From Pararhodobacter oceanensis (GTDB lineage: Bacteria; Pseudomonadota; Alphaproteobacteria; Rhodobacterales; Rhodobacteraceae), in assembly GCF_003076755.1 (NCBI RefSeq), contig NZ_QDKM01000001.1, positions 496,001-560,000 of the forward strand: 64,000 nucleotides of DNA, in the 5' to 3' direction. Below are positions 9,060 through 18,790 of the stretch, one piece after another. Position 1 is the first letter of the stretch. Each line of letters opens with the position of its first letter. The notes below the pieces were generated by a model that made no database searches, had not been told where the DNA came from, and was given only the letters and a program-made list of their open reading frames with translations. Both the position numbers and the translations under genes were made by a program.

Positions 9060-9749
9060 TCACTCCGGTGCAACGACCACCAGCCGCGCGCCGTAATTGA
9101 CCCCATGCGAACGCCATAAGGCGATTTCGCTTTTCAGGTGGGCGATCAATTCCGGCGCGGCGGTGAAACCGTCCAGTTCGACCTCAATCGGCCCGTAATA
9201 AGACGCCCAGCCCGCAGGCCCGACCCAGCGGGCATCGAGCAGACGGTAACCGGCGGCGGCGATCTCTTGTTCCAGATCGGCGGTGCTGCGCAATTGCAGA
9301 TCAACCTCGGCCCAGAATTCGCGCACTTCGGCGGGCGGATTGTCGCTGCGCGCCCGCAGATCCGAGAAGGCCACGCGCCCGCCTTCGGCAAGATGTGGCC
9401 GCCACGCGGTCAGCGCCGCTGTGATGCCGACATTATACACCGCCCCCGACGACCAGATCAAATCATAGGGGCCCGCGGGCGGGTCGGTCATATCGCCGAT
9501 ATGCGCGGCAATCTTCGGATAGCGCGCCCGCACCCGCCCGATAAAATCCGGCTCGATATCCAGCGCGACGATCTCGCCCTGCGGTGCGGCGGCATTGAGC
9601 GTGGCCAGATCCGCCCCCGTGCCGCAGCCCGCATCAAGGATGCGCGCGTCTTTCGGGGTCGCCGCCACGGCGAGCGCCCAACGCAGGCTCTCTGCGCTAC
9701 CCGGGCTCAACCGGTCCAGATCTCTGAACAGTTTCACAATTGTGGGCAC
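9060..9749 (-). CDS. Class I SAM-dependent methyltransferase
   Basis: 229 aa Rossmann-like methyltransferase. Motif I is ILDAGCGTGADLATL (about 37-51), then VALDIEPDFI (acidic residue after beta-2) and GDMTDPPAGPYDLIWSSGAVYNVG (motif IV region). The start appears to be a GTG at 9747-9749; no better ATG precedes the fold. The substrate cannot be read from the sequence. 70 bp separate it from cimA upstream and 75 bp from the hydrolase gene downstream. Confidence 0.8.
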   Translation of the reverse strand: MPTIVKLFRDLDRLSPGSAESLRWALAVAATPKDARILDAGCGTGADLATLNAAAPQGEIVALDIEPDFIGRVRARYPKIAAHIGDMTDPPAGPYDLIWSSGAVYNVGITAALTAWRPHLAEGGRVAFSDLRARSDNPPAEVREFWAEVDLQLRSTADLEQEIAAAGYRLLDARWVGPAGWASYYGPIEVELDGFTAAPELIAHLKSEIALWRSHGVNYGARLVVVAPE

Positions 9750-9819
9750 GGTGTCACTTTCACCTTCGATGTGCCGAGCCTAAGCGTGTTTGGGCAACCG
9801 GTCCAGTATTCTGCGTCAT

Positions 9820-11490
9820 CTAGCGTGTCACCGGTGCGAGCCCGTCGCGGATCAGTTTCCAGTTGATCGCATCGAGCAGCGCGGTGAATGACGCATCGAC
9901 AAGGTTGGCACTGACCCCGACCGTCGACCAGCGCCGCCCCTGCCCGTCCTCGCTGTCGATGATCACGCGGGTGACCGCATCGGTGCCACCCTGGGTGATA
10001 CGCACCTTATAGTCGACCAGATGCATGTCATCGATCGCCGCCTGATAGGGGCCGAGATCCTTGGTCAGCGCCTTTGAGAGCGCGTTGACCGGCCCGCGGT
10101 CGGTGCCGCTTTCGTCCATGCTCTCCGAGACCGAGAGCACTTTATCGCCGCCGATCTTCACCACCACGACTGCCTCGGACATGCTGATCATCTGGTCATA
10201 GCGGTTCTTGCGCCGCTCGACGCTGACGCGGTAGCGCTTGACCTCGAAGAACTGCGGCAGCAGGCCGAGTTCATTGCGCGCCAGCAATTCAAAAGAGGCC
10301 TGCGCGGCGTCATAGGCGTAGCCCTGATCTTCGCGCTCTTTGACCACATCGAGGATACGGGCGAGGCGTGGGTCTCCGGCCTCGACCTCGATACCGGCGG
10401 CTTTCAGGCGGGCGCGCAGGTTGGATTGCCCGGCCTGGTTCGACATCGGGATCACCCGCGCATTGCCGACCAGCGCGGGGTCGATATGCTCGTAGGTTGA
10501 GGGATCCTTGAGGATCGCGCTGGCGTGCAGCCCGGCCTTATGGGTGAAAGCGCTGGCGCCGACATAGGCGGCGGCGCGGATTGGCACGCGGTTGAGGATA
10601 TCATCGAGCTGCCGCGAGACGCGCAGAAGGTCGGCCAGCGCCTCTTGGGTGACGCCGGTCTCGAAGCGCGCGGCATAGGGGGGTTTCAATAGCAGCGTCG
10701 GGATCAGGCTGGTCAGATTGGCATTGCCGCAGCGTTCACCGAGCCCGTTGAGCGTGCCCTGGATCTGCCGCGCTCCGGCGTCGACGGCGGCGAGCGAGCC
10801 AGCGACGGCGTTGCCGGTGTCATCGTGGCAATGGATGCCGAGCTGCGCGCCGGGGATGCCTTCGGCGATGACCTGCGTCACGATGCGGTGGATCTCGGCT
10901 GGCAGGGTGCCGCCGTTGGTGTCGCAGAGAACGATCCAGCGGGCGCCGGCTTGATGGGCGGCTTTGAGGCAGGCGAGCGCGTAGGTCGGGTTGGATTTAA
11001 AGCCGTCAAAGAAATGTTCCGCGTCGAACAGGGCTTCGCGGCCCTGCGCGACCAGATGCGCGACGGAATCTTTGATCGCGGCGAGGTTCTCGTCTTCACT
11101 GATCCCGAGCGCGGTGGCGACGTGGAAATCATGGGTCTTGCCGACCAGACAAACAGCGGGGGTTCCGGCGTTCATCACCGCTGCCAGCACGTCATCATTG
11201 GCGGCGGAGCGGCCGGTGCGTTTGGTCATGCCGAAGGCGGTAAAGGTGGCGCGTGTTTCGGGGCGTTGGTCGAAAAACTCGCTGTCGGTGGGGTTCGCGC
11301 CGGGCCAGCCGCCTTCGATATAATCGACGCCCAGCGCATCGAGGGCGCGGGCGATTTGCTGCTTTTCGGCGGTGGAAAATTGCACGCCCTGGGTCTGTTG
11401 CCCGTCGCGCAGGGTGGTGTCGTAGAGATAGAGCCTCTCGCGCTGTCCCGCGGGTGGGACATTGGACATATCGTTTGAGTTCAATGACAT
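9820..11490 (-). CDS. cimA: (R)-citramalate synthase
   Basis: 556 aa member of the 2-isopropylmalate/homocitrate synthase superfamily, in the long CimA subgroup that condenses acetyl-CoA and pyruvate to citramalate (threonine-independent isoleucine synthesis). The TIM barrel opens with LYDTTLRDGQQTQGVQFS (about 22-39); the metal-binding HxH is in LGIHCHDDTGNAVAGSLAA; a GLGERCGNANL block follows. The C-terminal LeuA allosteric domain runs from about residue 400 to the end. The ATG at 11488-11490 has a purine-rich AAGGG upstream; an alternative ATG lies seven codons downstream. It is preceded by a 565-bp non-coding stretch with tandem repeats. Confidence 0.9.
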   Translation of the reverse strand: MSLNSNDMSNVPPAGQRERLYLYDTTLRDGQQTQGVQFSTAEKQQIARALDALGVDYIEGGWPGANPTDSEFFDQRPETRATFTAFGMTKRTGRSAANDDVLAAVMNAGTPAVCLVGKTHDFHVATALGISEDENLAAIKDSVAHLVAQGREALFDAEHFFDGFKSNPTYALACLKAAHQAGARWIVLCDTNGGTLPAEIHRIVTQVIAEGIPGAQLGIHCHDDTGNAVAGSLAAVDAGARQIQGTLNGLGERCGNANLTSLIPTLLLKPPYAARFETGVTQEALADLLRVSRQLDDILNRVPIRAAAYVGASAFTHKAGLHASAILKDPSTYEHIDPALVGNARVIPMSNQAGQSNLRARLKAAGIEVEAGDPRLARILDVVKEREDQGYAYDAAQASFELLARNELGLLPQFFEVKRYRVSVERRKNRYDQMISMSEAVVVVKIGGDKVLSVSESMDESGTDRGPVNALSKALTKDLGPYQAAIDDMHLVDYKVRITQGGTDAVTRVIIDSEDGQGRRWSTVGVSANLVDASFTALLDAINWKLIRDGLAPVTR

Positions 11491-11602
11491 GGCTTGCTGC
11501 CCTTACCCTTTGTTAACCTTACCGGCTTCATCTTGCCAAAAATACTCATGCGAGATTTGCCCCGAGAGATGTGCGTTGGATGAAGCGGTTGGGGATCAAA
11601 CT

Positions 11603-12055
11603 GCCCGTCCGTGCCTGCGGCACGGACAGCCCCCGACCGCCCCCATGGGCGGGGGGCTCCACCCCCACCCGCGGTCGAGGGCTGGGCGTTGTGAACGGGG
11701 CGAAGGTGCGAAGATTTGAGCGACATTAAGCGCGACGTTTCAACCCGAATGCCCGTGGCGCCTGCGACACGGGCAGCGCCCGTCCGCCCCGTCACGCCAG
11801 AGGCGTGCCTCCGGCACGGAGGGCGGGCGCTTTGCTTCCGCCCGCGGACGAGCCCTGCCCTTAGGTTTGTGCGACGAGGATACGCAAAGGCAAAACGTGC
11901 ATCAGGGGAAACAACAGCGCTAAAGATCACGCGCAGCATTTCTGCCAAACCGCCCGTGGCACGTGTGACACGGGCAGCGCCCGTCCGCCCCCCCGGGCGG
12001 GCGCTCTGCGCCCTCCCGCGGACGGGCCCTGCCCTCAGGTTTGCGCGTCGGGGTA
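11603..12055. repeat. Repeat family B: three tandem GC-rich hairpin units
   Basis: Three related units at about 11603-11700, 11751-11885 and 11952-12055. Each begins with GCCCGT, has an inverted GCCCGTG...CACGGGC arm, then GCGCCCGTCCGCC followed by a GGGCGGGCGCT return arm, CCCGCGGACG, and ends with GCCCTGCC and (units 2 and 3) TTAGGTTTGTGCG or TCAGGTTTGCGCG. Units 2 and 3 are spaced about 201 bp apart. The third ends at the cysS stop codon (12056-12058). No gene is credible in this interval. It separates cysS from cimA, both read leftward. Confidence 0.8.
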
Positions 12056-13498
12056 TCATGCCAGTCCTGCGAGTTTCTCGGGGTTGAAGTTCGAGCCCGC
12101 CAGCAACTCTACGCCACTCTTAGACATGCGCACTTCAACACCCGCCTCAATAAGGGAGTTTTTCAGTCTATCGACAGCGCTAAAATCCTTGGTTTGCATG
12201 GCCTGCGAACGATAGCTTTCAAGAAGCATCTCCAGACCAGACAAGTCGTAGGCGTTTTCAGCCCAGTCACTGACCTCTGGTGTCATCAAACCAACCAACT
12301 GGGCGGAGCCGACAAACTGTGAATACGCCTGATCCGCATCAAAGCTGTCCGGCAAATCTGCGCCAGCTTCAAAAGCCATAAGCACATTTGCTTGCCTATG
12401 CAGCTCAGTGATCGCCGCATGTGTGTTGAGGTCGTCGCTCAAAGCGTCGACCAGCGCAGCTGAAGGCGCGCTTGGCTGAACATCCTTCGCCAGTGCGTGC
12501 CACTCCCATAGCGTCTTCTCCGCCTCCTGCGCCTTCTTCTCCGTCCAATCCATCGTCTTACGGTAATGCGTCGACAGCATCACAAAGCGGATCACCTCGC
12601 CCGCATAGCCCTGATCCAGCAACTCCCGCACGGTGAAGAAATTGCCCAAGGATTTGGACATTTTCTTCCCCTCGACCAGCAGCATCTCGTTGTGCATCCA
12701 CACCGAGGCAAACCCCGCGCCGGGATGGGCGCAGCAGCTCTGCGCGATCTCGTTCTCATGGTGCGGAAATTGCAAGTCCAACCCGCCGCCATGGATGTCG
12801 AAACTCGGGCCCAAGAGCTCATGGCTCATCGCCGAGCATTCGATATGCCAGCCGGGACGACCGCGGCCCCATGGGCTCTCCCAGCCCGGCAGGTCATCGC
12901 CCGAGGGTTTCCACAACACGAAATCCATCGGATCTTCTTTGAACGGGGCAACTTCGACCCGTGCGCCGGCGATCATGTCATCGACCGAGCGACCGCTAAG
13001 CGCGCCGTATTCGGCATAGGAGCGCACGCGAAACAGCACATGCCCATCTTTGGCATAGGCGTGGCCCTTGGCGATCAGCCCCTCGATCATCGAAATCATC
13101 GCGCCGATATACTGGGTGGCGCGCGGCTCTTTGGTCGGGCGCATGGCCCCCAGCGCGTCCATATCGGCGTGATACCAGCCGATGGTTTCCTCGGTGCGCT
13201 CGGCGATCAGCTCCTCGAGCGTGCCCTCGGCCCCCGCCTTTTGGCGCTCCAGCGCGGTGTTGTTGATCTTGTCATCGACATCGGTGAAATTGCGCACATA
13301 GGTGACGTGATCGGCGCCAAACTCATGGCGCAACAGCCTGAACAACACGTCAAAGACGACCACCGGCCGCGCATTGCCCAGATGGGCGCGGTCATAGACC
13401 GTCGGCCCGCAGACATACATGCGGATATTCTCGGGGTCCAACGGCGTGAACACCTGTTTCTTGCGCGTCGCCGTATTATGCAGATGGATTGTCGTCAT
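12056..13498 (-). CDS. cysS: Cysteinyl-tRNA synthetase
   Basis: 480 aa class I aminoacyl-tRNA synthetase that charges tRNA-Cys. It carries the N-terminal zinc/HIGH region [18 protein letters not shown] (about 27-44), zinc-ligand segments near [12 protein letters not shown] and [11 protein letters not shown], and [12 protein letters not shown] (KMSKS). The ATG at 13496-13498 is favoured by an AAGGA seven bases upstream; other in-frame starts at 13504 and 13513 (GTG) sit on top of that site. The stop codon touches repeat unit B3. Base composition falls from over 60% GC in the catalytic half to roughly 50-55% GC in the last 400 bp; see findings. Confidence 0.95.
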   Translation of the reverse strand: MTTIHLHNTATRKKQVFTPLDPENIRMYVCGPTVYDRAHLGNARPVVVFDVLFRLLRHEFGADHVTYVRNFTDVDDKINNTALERQKAGAEGTLEELIAERTEETIGWYHADMDALGAMRPTKEPRATQYIGAMISMIEGLIAKGHAYAKDGHVLFRVRSYAEYGALSGRSVDDMIAGARVEVAPFKEDPMDFVLWKPSGDDLPGWESPWGRGRPGWHIECSAMSHELLGPSFDIHGGGLDLQFPHHENEIAQSCCAHPGAGFASVWMHNEMLLVEGKKMSKSLGNFFTVRELLDQGYAGEVIRFVMLSTHYRKTMDWTEKKAQEAEKTLWEWHALAKDVQPSAPSAALVDALSDDLNTHAAITELHRQANVLMAFEAGADLPDSFDADQAYSQFVGSAQLVGLMTPEVSDWAENAYDLSGLEMLLESYRSQAMQTKDFSAVDRLKNSLIEAGVEVRMSKSGVELLAGSNFNPEKLAGLA

Positions 13499-13720
13499 TC
13501 TCATGTCCTTCACGCGGCTTCCGAAATGCGGCGGAACAGCCTCAACCTACCTCGCGGGCGGCATAGACTTTTTCGGTTGTGTTGGAAAACGAAAAGACCG
13601 GCCCGGCGAGATATCTCAGCGGGTAATGCAGCAAATAATGATGGCAAAATTGGTCATAGCGCCTTGCTAGCGCGTCACGGCCCGCTTGCCAAGTGTTTTG
13701 ACAGCGCGCATGCTGTGGCG

Positions 13721-14056
13721 ATGACCCGTGATGAGATGAATGCGATCTGCGCCGCCATGCCCGGCGCCGAAATCTCCAGCCCCTTCGGGCCGGGGCATGA
13801 CATCTGGAAGGTCGGCGGCAAGATTTTCGCCGCGATGGGTGCGCAGACGCCGGGGATCTCGGTAAAGACCGAGAGCGTCGAGGTCGCGCAGATGCTCAAG
13901 GATGCGGGGGTTGGTGCCAAGGCGCCCTATTTCCACCGCTCATGGATCCTGCTGCCATTGGACTGCGACGAAGAGGAGGCCAAGCACCGGATCGCGCGGT
14001 CTTATGCGCTGATCCGCGCGGGGCTGCCGAAGAAACTGCAGGCGGAGTTGGGCTGA
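13721..14056 (+). CDS. MmcQ/YjbR family protein
   Basis: 111 aa. The pattern MTRDEMNAICAAMPGAEISSPFGPGHDIWKVGGKIFAAM followed by VSVKTE-like and FHRSWILLPLD segments matches the small YjbR (MmcQ) family with a double-wing, TyfA-like fold, described as DNA-binding although its role is not established. The frame is open far upstream, antisense to cysS, but family homology begins at the ATG at 13721. Monocistronic, between cysS (divergent) and nsrR. Confidence 0.85.
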   Translation: MTRDEMNAICAAMPGAEISSPFGPGHDIWKVGGKIFAAMGAQTPGISVKTESVEVAQMLKDAGVGAKAPYFHRSWILLPLDCDEEEAKHRIARSYALIRAGLPKKLQAELG

Positions 14057-14140
14057 GCGGCTGGCGGACAGGCTGGCGGTGCTGGGCTGAGCGGCGGGCG
14101 GTGCTGAGGCTGTCTATAGGGCAAAACCGCGGCGCAGAAA

Positions 14141-14154
14141 TTGATCTCGGTCAA
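14141..14154 (+). promoter_or_regulatory. FNR/FnrL-type box upstream of nsrR
   Basis: TTGATCTCGGTCAA matches the FNR consensus TTGAT-N4-(A/G)TCAA exactly. Its centre is about 78 bp upstream of the nsrR start codon, a distance compatible with direct control by an oxygen-responsive FNR/FnrL or an NO-responsive Dnr-type regulator. Confidence 0.75.
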
Positions 14155-14225
14155 TGTAGCGGCGGGCGGTTATTGTTAACTTTCCCTGCATCATTCTGCC
14201 TCATCATCCTTATCCGGAGCCTGCA

Positions 14226-14720
14226 ATGCGACTGACCACACGGACCAACCTCGCCCTGCGCACCTTGATGGTCTGCGCGGTCAACCCCGACCGGATCGTG
14301 CGCAAAAGCGATGTGGCAAAGGCGATCAACGCCTCGGAGAACCATCTCGCGCAGGTGGTCAACCAATTGGGGCAAGAGGGGTTTCTGACCACCCTGCGCG
14401 GGCGCAACGGCGGGTTTACCTTAGGCATGCCGGCAGAGGAGATCAGCGTCGGGCGGTTGTTTCGCAAATTCGAGGCGGAATTGCCGTTTATGGAGTGTTT
14501 CACCGATGACAAGATCTGCCCGCTGAAGGGCGTCTGCCGCGTCGCCACCCCGCTGCACCGCGCGATTGAGGCGTTCTATGCGGCGCTTGATCCGGTGATG
14601 CTGACGGAACTGGTCGAATGCAACGCCGAGCTGGATGCGATTCTGGCGCTGGCGCCGAGCGCGCGGATGGTGAAAACGGCGGCCTGCAGCGCCGAGAGCG
14701 GCGCGGTGGCGCGGGCCTGA
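14226..14720 (+). CDS. nsrR: Rrf2-family transcriptional regulator, NsrR-like
   Basis: 164 aa. An N-terminal winged helix (MRLTTRTNLALRTLMVCA...ASENHLAQVVNQLGQEGFLTTLRGRNGGF) is followed by three cysteines in a C91-X6-C98-X5-C104 arrangement (ECFTDDKICPLKGVC), the Fe-S ligand set of NsrR, the nitric oxide-sensing repressor. IscR has different cysteine spacing. A perfect FNR-type box lies upstream, suggesting that NO and oxygen signals are integrated. No nitrosative-stress target gene is adjacent. Confidence 0.85.
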   Translation: MRLTTRTNLALRTLMVCAVNPDRIVRKSDVAKAINASENHLAQVVNQLGQEGFLTTLRGRNGGFTLGMPAEEISVGRLFRKFEAELPFMECFTDDKICPLKGVCRVATPLHRAIEAFYAALDPVMLTELVECNAELDAILALAPSARMVKTAACSAESGAVARA

Positions 14721-14737
14721 AGGGGCGGATACGGGTT

Positions 14738-15346
14738 TTAGAACACGATCCTGAGCCGATCGCGCATGATCTCGATCCGCGCGAAGCGCTCCAGATAGCC
14801 CATGCCCAGCAAAGACGCGTGCAGATCGCCCTCATTGACCAAAGCGCGGACCCGCTGCGAGACATGGCCCTGTAGCGTCACCTGATCCAGCGTCACCTGC
14901 GCGGTGCGGGTCACGCCATTGGCGGTGCGCGCGGTGCCCAGATATTGCAGGCTGGTGGGGCCGAACCCCAGTTTAAAGGCGTCCTCGCGGGTCAGCACCA
15001 TATCGCTGGCGCCGGTGTCGATGATAAACCGCACCGGATGCGGCTGGCCCGAGGGGCCGGTCAGCTCCAGCGTCAGATGGTATTGCCCGTCATAGCCACG
15101 GCGCAGCACCACCCCGTCGCCCTCGGCGCTTTGCACCGCGACGGTGGAATATTGCAGATTGTCCCACAGCCCGTAGGCCGCCGCGACGCCGGTGATCAAA
15201 AGCGCCCAGAGCACCGCATGGCGCAGCATCGTGTGAACGCGCCCGCGCATCGAGATCAGCAGATAGCCGGTCAACACGCTGCCCAGCACCGCCAGATAGA
15301 CGAGGTGATCAAGCTGCGCGGTGGAAAGAGCGTCAAAGATCGGCAT
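14738..15346 (-). CDS. Retropepsin-like aspartic protease, membrane-anchored
   Basis: 202 aa. Two hydrophobic segments (about 14-33 and 43-60) precede a single-domain aspartic protease fold with the active-site motif FIIDTGASDMVLT (107-119, catalytic Asp110). The motif occurs once, so the enzyme would act as a homodimer like other clan AA retropepsin-like bacterial proteins (TIGR02281 type). The hydrophobic N-terminus suggests a periplasm-facing catalytic domain. Substrate unknown. Convergent with nsrR. Confidence 0.8.
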   Translation of the reverse strand: MPIFDALSTAQLDHLVYLAVLGSVLTGYLLISMRGRVHTMLRHAVLWALLITGVAAAYGLWDNLQYSTVAVQSAEGDGVVLRRGYDGQYHLTLELTGPSGQPHPVRFIIDTGASDMVLTREDAFKLGFGPTSLQYLGTARTANGVTRTAQVTLDQVTLQGHVSQRVRALVNEGDLHASLLGMGYLERFARIEIMRDRLRIVF

Positions 15347-15454
15347 GCGGGTCCGGCGCGGGTGGCGCCCCTCGGCTGGTGGCGGATGGGGATAACATAG
15401 GCGCTGGCCGAGAAAACACCAAGCCGGCGACAGATGCCGCCCATCACGCCTGCG

Positions 15455-16075
15455 TCAGAGCAGCCCCGCGCCCTCGATCCCGTCGAGGATGAATTGCACC
15501 GAAAGCGCGGCCAGGAGCATGCCCAAAAGCCGCGTCACCACCATATTGCCGGTGGTGCCCAAAAGGCGCTCGACGGGCGTGGCGACGAGGAACAGCAGGA
15601 AGGCGATCAGCACCACCGCCAGCGTCACCGCCAGAATGCTCAATGTGCCAGCGATGCTGTTGGTCTGTCCGGCCAAAAGGATCACCGACGCCATCGCACC
15701 GGGACCGGCGATCAAGGGCATGGCGAGGGGGAACACCGAGGGGTCCGGCCGCGCCTCATCGGGGGCGGCATGGGTGCTGCGGCGCTGGGTGCGGCGCTCG
15801 AACAGCATATCAAGCGCGGTCAGGAACAACAGCAGACCACCGGCGATCTGGAAGGCGGGCATGGTGATGCCAACGGCAGTCAGCACCGCCTCACCAACCA
15901 GCGCAAAGACGATCAGCAACCCCGCCGCGATCAGACAGGCACGGCGCGCCACCGCGCGCCGATGCGCGGCATCGCTGCCTTGGGTCAGGGCAATGAACAT
16001 CGGCGTCAGACCGATCGGATCAATGATCACGAACATGGTTACAAAGGCCGAGACGAGGGCTGCGGTTTCCATCAT
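15455..16075 (-). CDS. MarC family integral membrane protein
   Basis: 206 aa, six predicted membrane helices, matching the MarC/UPF0056 family (FVTMFVIIDPIGLTPMFIAL near the N-terminus; GGLLLFLTALDMLFERR; FPLAMPLIAGPGAMASVILLAG). The last block, PLAxPLxAGPG, is the family signature. The ATG at 16073-16075 starts MMETAAL; an upstream extension to 16105 adds non-conserved residues. The upstream interval carries TGACATT-type motifs (see 16190-16230). Confidence 0.85.
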   Translation of the reverse strand: MMETAALVSAFVTMFVIIDPIGLTPMFIALTQGSDAAHRRAVARRACLIAAGLLIVFALVGEAVLTAVGITMPAFQIAGGLLLFLTALDMLFERRTQRRSTHAAPDEARPDPSVFPLAMPLIAGPGAMASVILLAGQTNSIAGTLSILAVTLAVVLIAFLLFLVATPVERLLGTTGNMVVTRLLGMLLAALSVQFILDGIEGAGLL

Positions 16076-16189
16076 GCCACCGGCATGGGGCACGGGCCGC
16101 ACCATGTCAACAATTTGTCGGGCAATGGCCGCAGGTTACAGGGTGAAACCCCGCCGCGTTCAGGCCAAGGACACGCCGCAGCACACCCA

Positions 16190-16230
16190 AACATATGACA
16201 TTTACGGTTTATATGTAAGACATTTAACGT
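16190..16230 (+). promoter_or_regulatory. TGACATT-type motifs upstream of marC
   Basis: AT-rich island in the 207-bp gap between marC and the ABC-F gene. It contains AAACATATGACATT (16189-16202) and a degenerate TATATGTAAGACATT about 22 bp on. The same 14-bp pattern recurs upstream of ppk2 (19921-20090). Function unknown: operator sites or worn insertion-sequence ends. Confidence 0.4.
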
Positions 16231-16282
16231 CAGGCAGATAAATGCCCGCAAATCCCAAATGCCTTACAATACCGACAATCCG

Positions 16283-18151
16283 CTATTCTTTCGCCTTATC
16301 ATGGGCTTCCGAGGCTTTCATCCAGAGCGCCTCGGCCTTATCCACCGCATCCATCACTTCGGCATATTTGCGGTTCCATGTCTCCAACTCCCCGCGCCGC
16401 GCGTCTTCATAGAGCGCCGGATCGGCCAGTTTCTTCGACAGTTTCTCGCGCATCTCTTCGAGCTTCTCGACCCTCTGCTCGCATTTGCGAACCTCGGAGC
16501 GCAGCGCCTGCAATTGCTCGCGTGTGGCCTTCTTCTTCTCGGGCTGTTTACGCTCGCGGGCCTTGGCGGCTTTCTCGGGCGAATCCGAGAGTAGCAGTTT
16601 GCGGTAGCTGTCGAGATCATCCTGATAGGGCGCAACACCGCCATCCTTGACCAGCCAGAGCCGGTCGGCGACCAGCGACAGAAGATGCATATCGTGGCTG
16701 ACCAAGATCACCGCGCCGGTATAGGCAGTCAGCGCCTCGACCAGAGCCTCGCGCGATTCGATATCCAAGTGGTTGGTCGGCTCGTCAAGGATCAGCAGAT
16801 GCGGCGCCTCGATGGTCGCCAGCAGCAGCGACAGCCGCGCCTTTTGCCCACCGGACAGACGCCCGACCACCGTCTCCGCCTGATCCGCCATCAGCCCGAA
16901 ACCGGCCAGACGCGCGCGCAACCGTGGCTCGCCCTCGGTCGGGCGCAACCGGCGGATGTGCTGGATCGGGGTCTCGTCAAGATGCAGCTCATCAACCTGA
17001 TGCTGAGCAAAATACCCCACCCGCAGCTTGTTCGAGCGCACCATTTCGCCGCCCATCGGCGCCAGCTTATCGGCCAGCAATTTCGACAGGGTTGATTTGC
17101 CCTCACCATTGCGGCCCAAGAGCGCGATCCGGTCGTCTTGGTCAATCCGCAGGTTCAACCGCCGCAGGATCACCGTCTGGTCATAGCCGACGGAAACCCC
17201 CTCCATGGCGATGATCGGCGGCGAGAGTTCCTCGGGCACGGGGAAGGTAAACACATGTTTCGCCGCCTCGGCAGGCGCGGTGATCGGCTGCATTTTCTCC
17301 AGCATTTTCACCCGCGACTGCGCCTGACGCGCCTTCGAGGCTTTGGCTTTGAACCGGTCAACAAAGGCCTGCAGATGCGCGCGCCGCGCGTCCTGTTTCT
17401 TGGATTCCGCCACCAATACCGCGCGCTGCTCGGCGCGGGTGCGGGCGAATGTGTCATAGCCGCCCTGATAGAGGGTTAATTTCTGCTCATCGAGATGCAG
17501 GATCGCCCCCACCGCGCGGTTCAACAGCCCGCGGTCATGGCTGATCACGATCACCGTACGCGGGTATTTCGCCAGATAGCTTTCCAGCCAGAGCGCGCCC
17601 TCAAGGTCCAGATAGTTGGTCGGCTCATCCAACAGCAACAGATCCGGTTGGGCAAAGAGCACACCGGCCAGCGCCACCCGCATCCGCCACCCGCCCGAGA
17701 AATCCGAACAGGGCCGCAGCATTTCCTCATGGGTAAAGCCGAGACCCTTGAGGATCGCGCTCGCCCGCCCCTCGGCGGACCATGCGTCGATATCGGCCAG
17801 ACGCGCCTGAATCTCGGCAATCCGCGCCGGATCGCTGGCGCTCTCGGCCTCAGCCATCAGACCGGCGCGCTCGGTATCGGCCTCAAGCACGGTGTCCAAA
17901 AGCGAGGTCGCGGACGAGGGCACCTCCTGCGCGACGCCGCCAATGCGGGCGCGCGACGGCAGGGTGATACTGCCGCCCTCCAGCGCCAACTCGCCGCGGA
18001 TCAGGCGAAACAGCGTGGTCTTGCCCGAGCCATTGCGCCCGACAAGACCAACTTTGTGGCCGGTGGGAATGCGGGCCGAGGCCCCTACGATGAGGGGGCG
18101 GCCATCGACGGAATACGACAGATCGGAAATGCTTAACATGCGTCGCGCCAT
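16283..18151 (-). CDS. ABC-F family ATPase (Uup/YheS-like)
   Basis: 622 aa soluble protein with two ABC domains and no membrane segments, as in ribosome-associated ABC-F translation factors. Walker A sites are [14 protein letters not shown] (about 34-47) and [13 protein letters not shown]; signatures are [12 protein letters not shown] and [14 protein letters not shown]; Walker B sites are [12 protein letters not shown] and [13 protein letters not shown] charged coiled coil (about 535-622) forms the C-terminal extension seen in Uup/YheS types. The start at 18149-18151 is favoured by AAGG seven bases upstream. The exact subfamily is not resolvable by eye. Confidence 0.9.
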   Translation of the reverse strand: MARRMLSISDLSYSVDGRPLIVGASARIPTGHKVGLVGRNGSGKTTLFRLIRGELALEGGSITLPSRARIGGVAQEVPSSATSLLDTVLEADTERAGLMAEAESASDPARIAEIQARLADIDAWSAEGRASAILKGLGFTHEEMLRPCSDFSGGWRMRVALAGVLFAQPDLLLLDEPTNYLDLEGALWLESYLAKYPRTVIVISHDRGLLNRAVGAILHLDEQKLTLYQGGYDTFARTRAEQRAVLVAESKKQDARRAHLQAFVDRFKAKASKARQAQSRVKMLEKMQPITAPAEAAKHVFTFPVPEELSPPIIAMEGVSVGYDQTVILRRLNLRIDQDDRIALLGRNGEGKSTLSKLLADKLAPMGGEMVRSNKLRVGYFAQHQVDELHLDETPIQHIRRLRPTEGEPRLRARLAGFGLMADQAETVVGRLSGGQKARLSLLLATIEAPHLLILDEPTNHLDIESREALVEALTAYTGAVILVSHDMHLLSLVADRLWLVKDGGVAPYQDDLDSYRKLLLSDSPEKAAKARERKQPEKKKATREQLQALRSEVRKCEQRVEKLEEMREKLSKKLADPALYEDARRGELETWNRKYAEVMDAVDKAEALWMKASEAHDKAKE

Positions 18152-18299
18152 AACAGAGCCTTGCGCGGGGCGCCAGCGGCCAATCGGGTTTCGCGGCAAT
18201 CGCTGCTTTTCAACCCCTGCTCGCCATGGTAAACGCCGCCAGCAATTGACCAGCGGGAGGGCATGGGGCCGCGACCGCACCGATATGAAAGAGACGCAG

Positions 18300-18722
18300 A
18301 TGGCTATTCAACGCACCTTCAGCATCATCAAACCCGATGCCACCAAGCGCAACCTGACCGGCGCAATCAACGCCAAGATCGAGGCCGCCGGCCTGCGGAT
18401 CATCGCGCAAAAGCGCATCCACCTGACCAAGGCACAGGCCGGCGTGTTCTACGCGGTGCATGCCGAGCGCCCGTTCTACGGCGAGCTGTGCGAGTTCATG
18501 GCCTCCGAGCCGGTGGTCGTGCAGGTTCTGGAAGGCGAGAACGCCATTGCCGCCTACCGTGACGTGATGGGCGCCACCGATCCCGCCGAAGCCGCCGAGG
18601 GGACGATCCGCAAGGACTTCGCGCTGTCGAAAGGCGAGAACTCGGTGCATGGGTCGGACGCGCCGGAAACCGCTGCCGAAGAGATCGCCTATTTCTTCGC
18701 CGGTCTCGAACTGGTCGGCTAA
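18300..18722 (+). CDS. ndk: Nucleoside diphosphate kinase
   Basis: 140 aa, the standard length. It transfers the gamma-phosphate between NTPs and NDPs through a phospho-histidine: His117 in [10 protein letters not shown]. Other family blocks are [15 protein letters not shown]-like at the N-terminus ([14 protein letters not shown], 5-18) and GTIRKDFA (101-108). The ATG at 18300 is fixed by homology; the frame continues upstream, antisense to the ABC-F gene, without family similarity. A strong hairpin terminator follows 20 bp downstream. Confidence 0.97.
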   Translation: MAIQRTFSIIKPDATKRNLTGAINAKIEAAGLRIIAQKRIHLTKAQAGVFYAVHAERPFYGELCEFMASEPVVVQVLEGENAIAAYRDVMGATDPAEAAEGTIRKDFALSKGENSVHGSDAPETAAEEIAYFFAGLELVG

Positions 18723-18741
18723 CCCCTTCCGATAGCTTATG

Positions 18742-18778
18742 AAACGGGCGGCACCTTCCCCAAGGCGCCGCCCGTTTT
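18742..18778 (+). terminator. Intrinsic terminator of ndk
   Basis: AAACGGGCGGC and GCCGCCCGTTT form a perfect 11-bp stem ending in a short T run, 20 bp after the ndk stop codon. Confidence 0.85.
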
Positions 18779-18790
18779 CATGTCATCTGT

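Noticed and set aside
11481-12059. 192-codon leftward open frame across the cimA-cysS gap, with internally repeated Arg/Gly/Ala-rich protein segments
   Set aside because: Its repeats are only the translation of family B DNA repeats; no family similarity, biased composition, and it overlaps the starts or stops of real genes.
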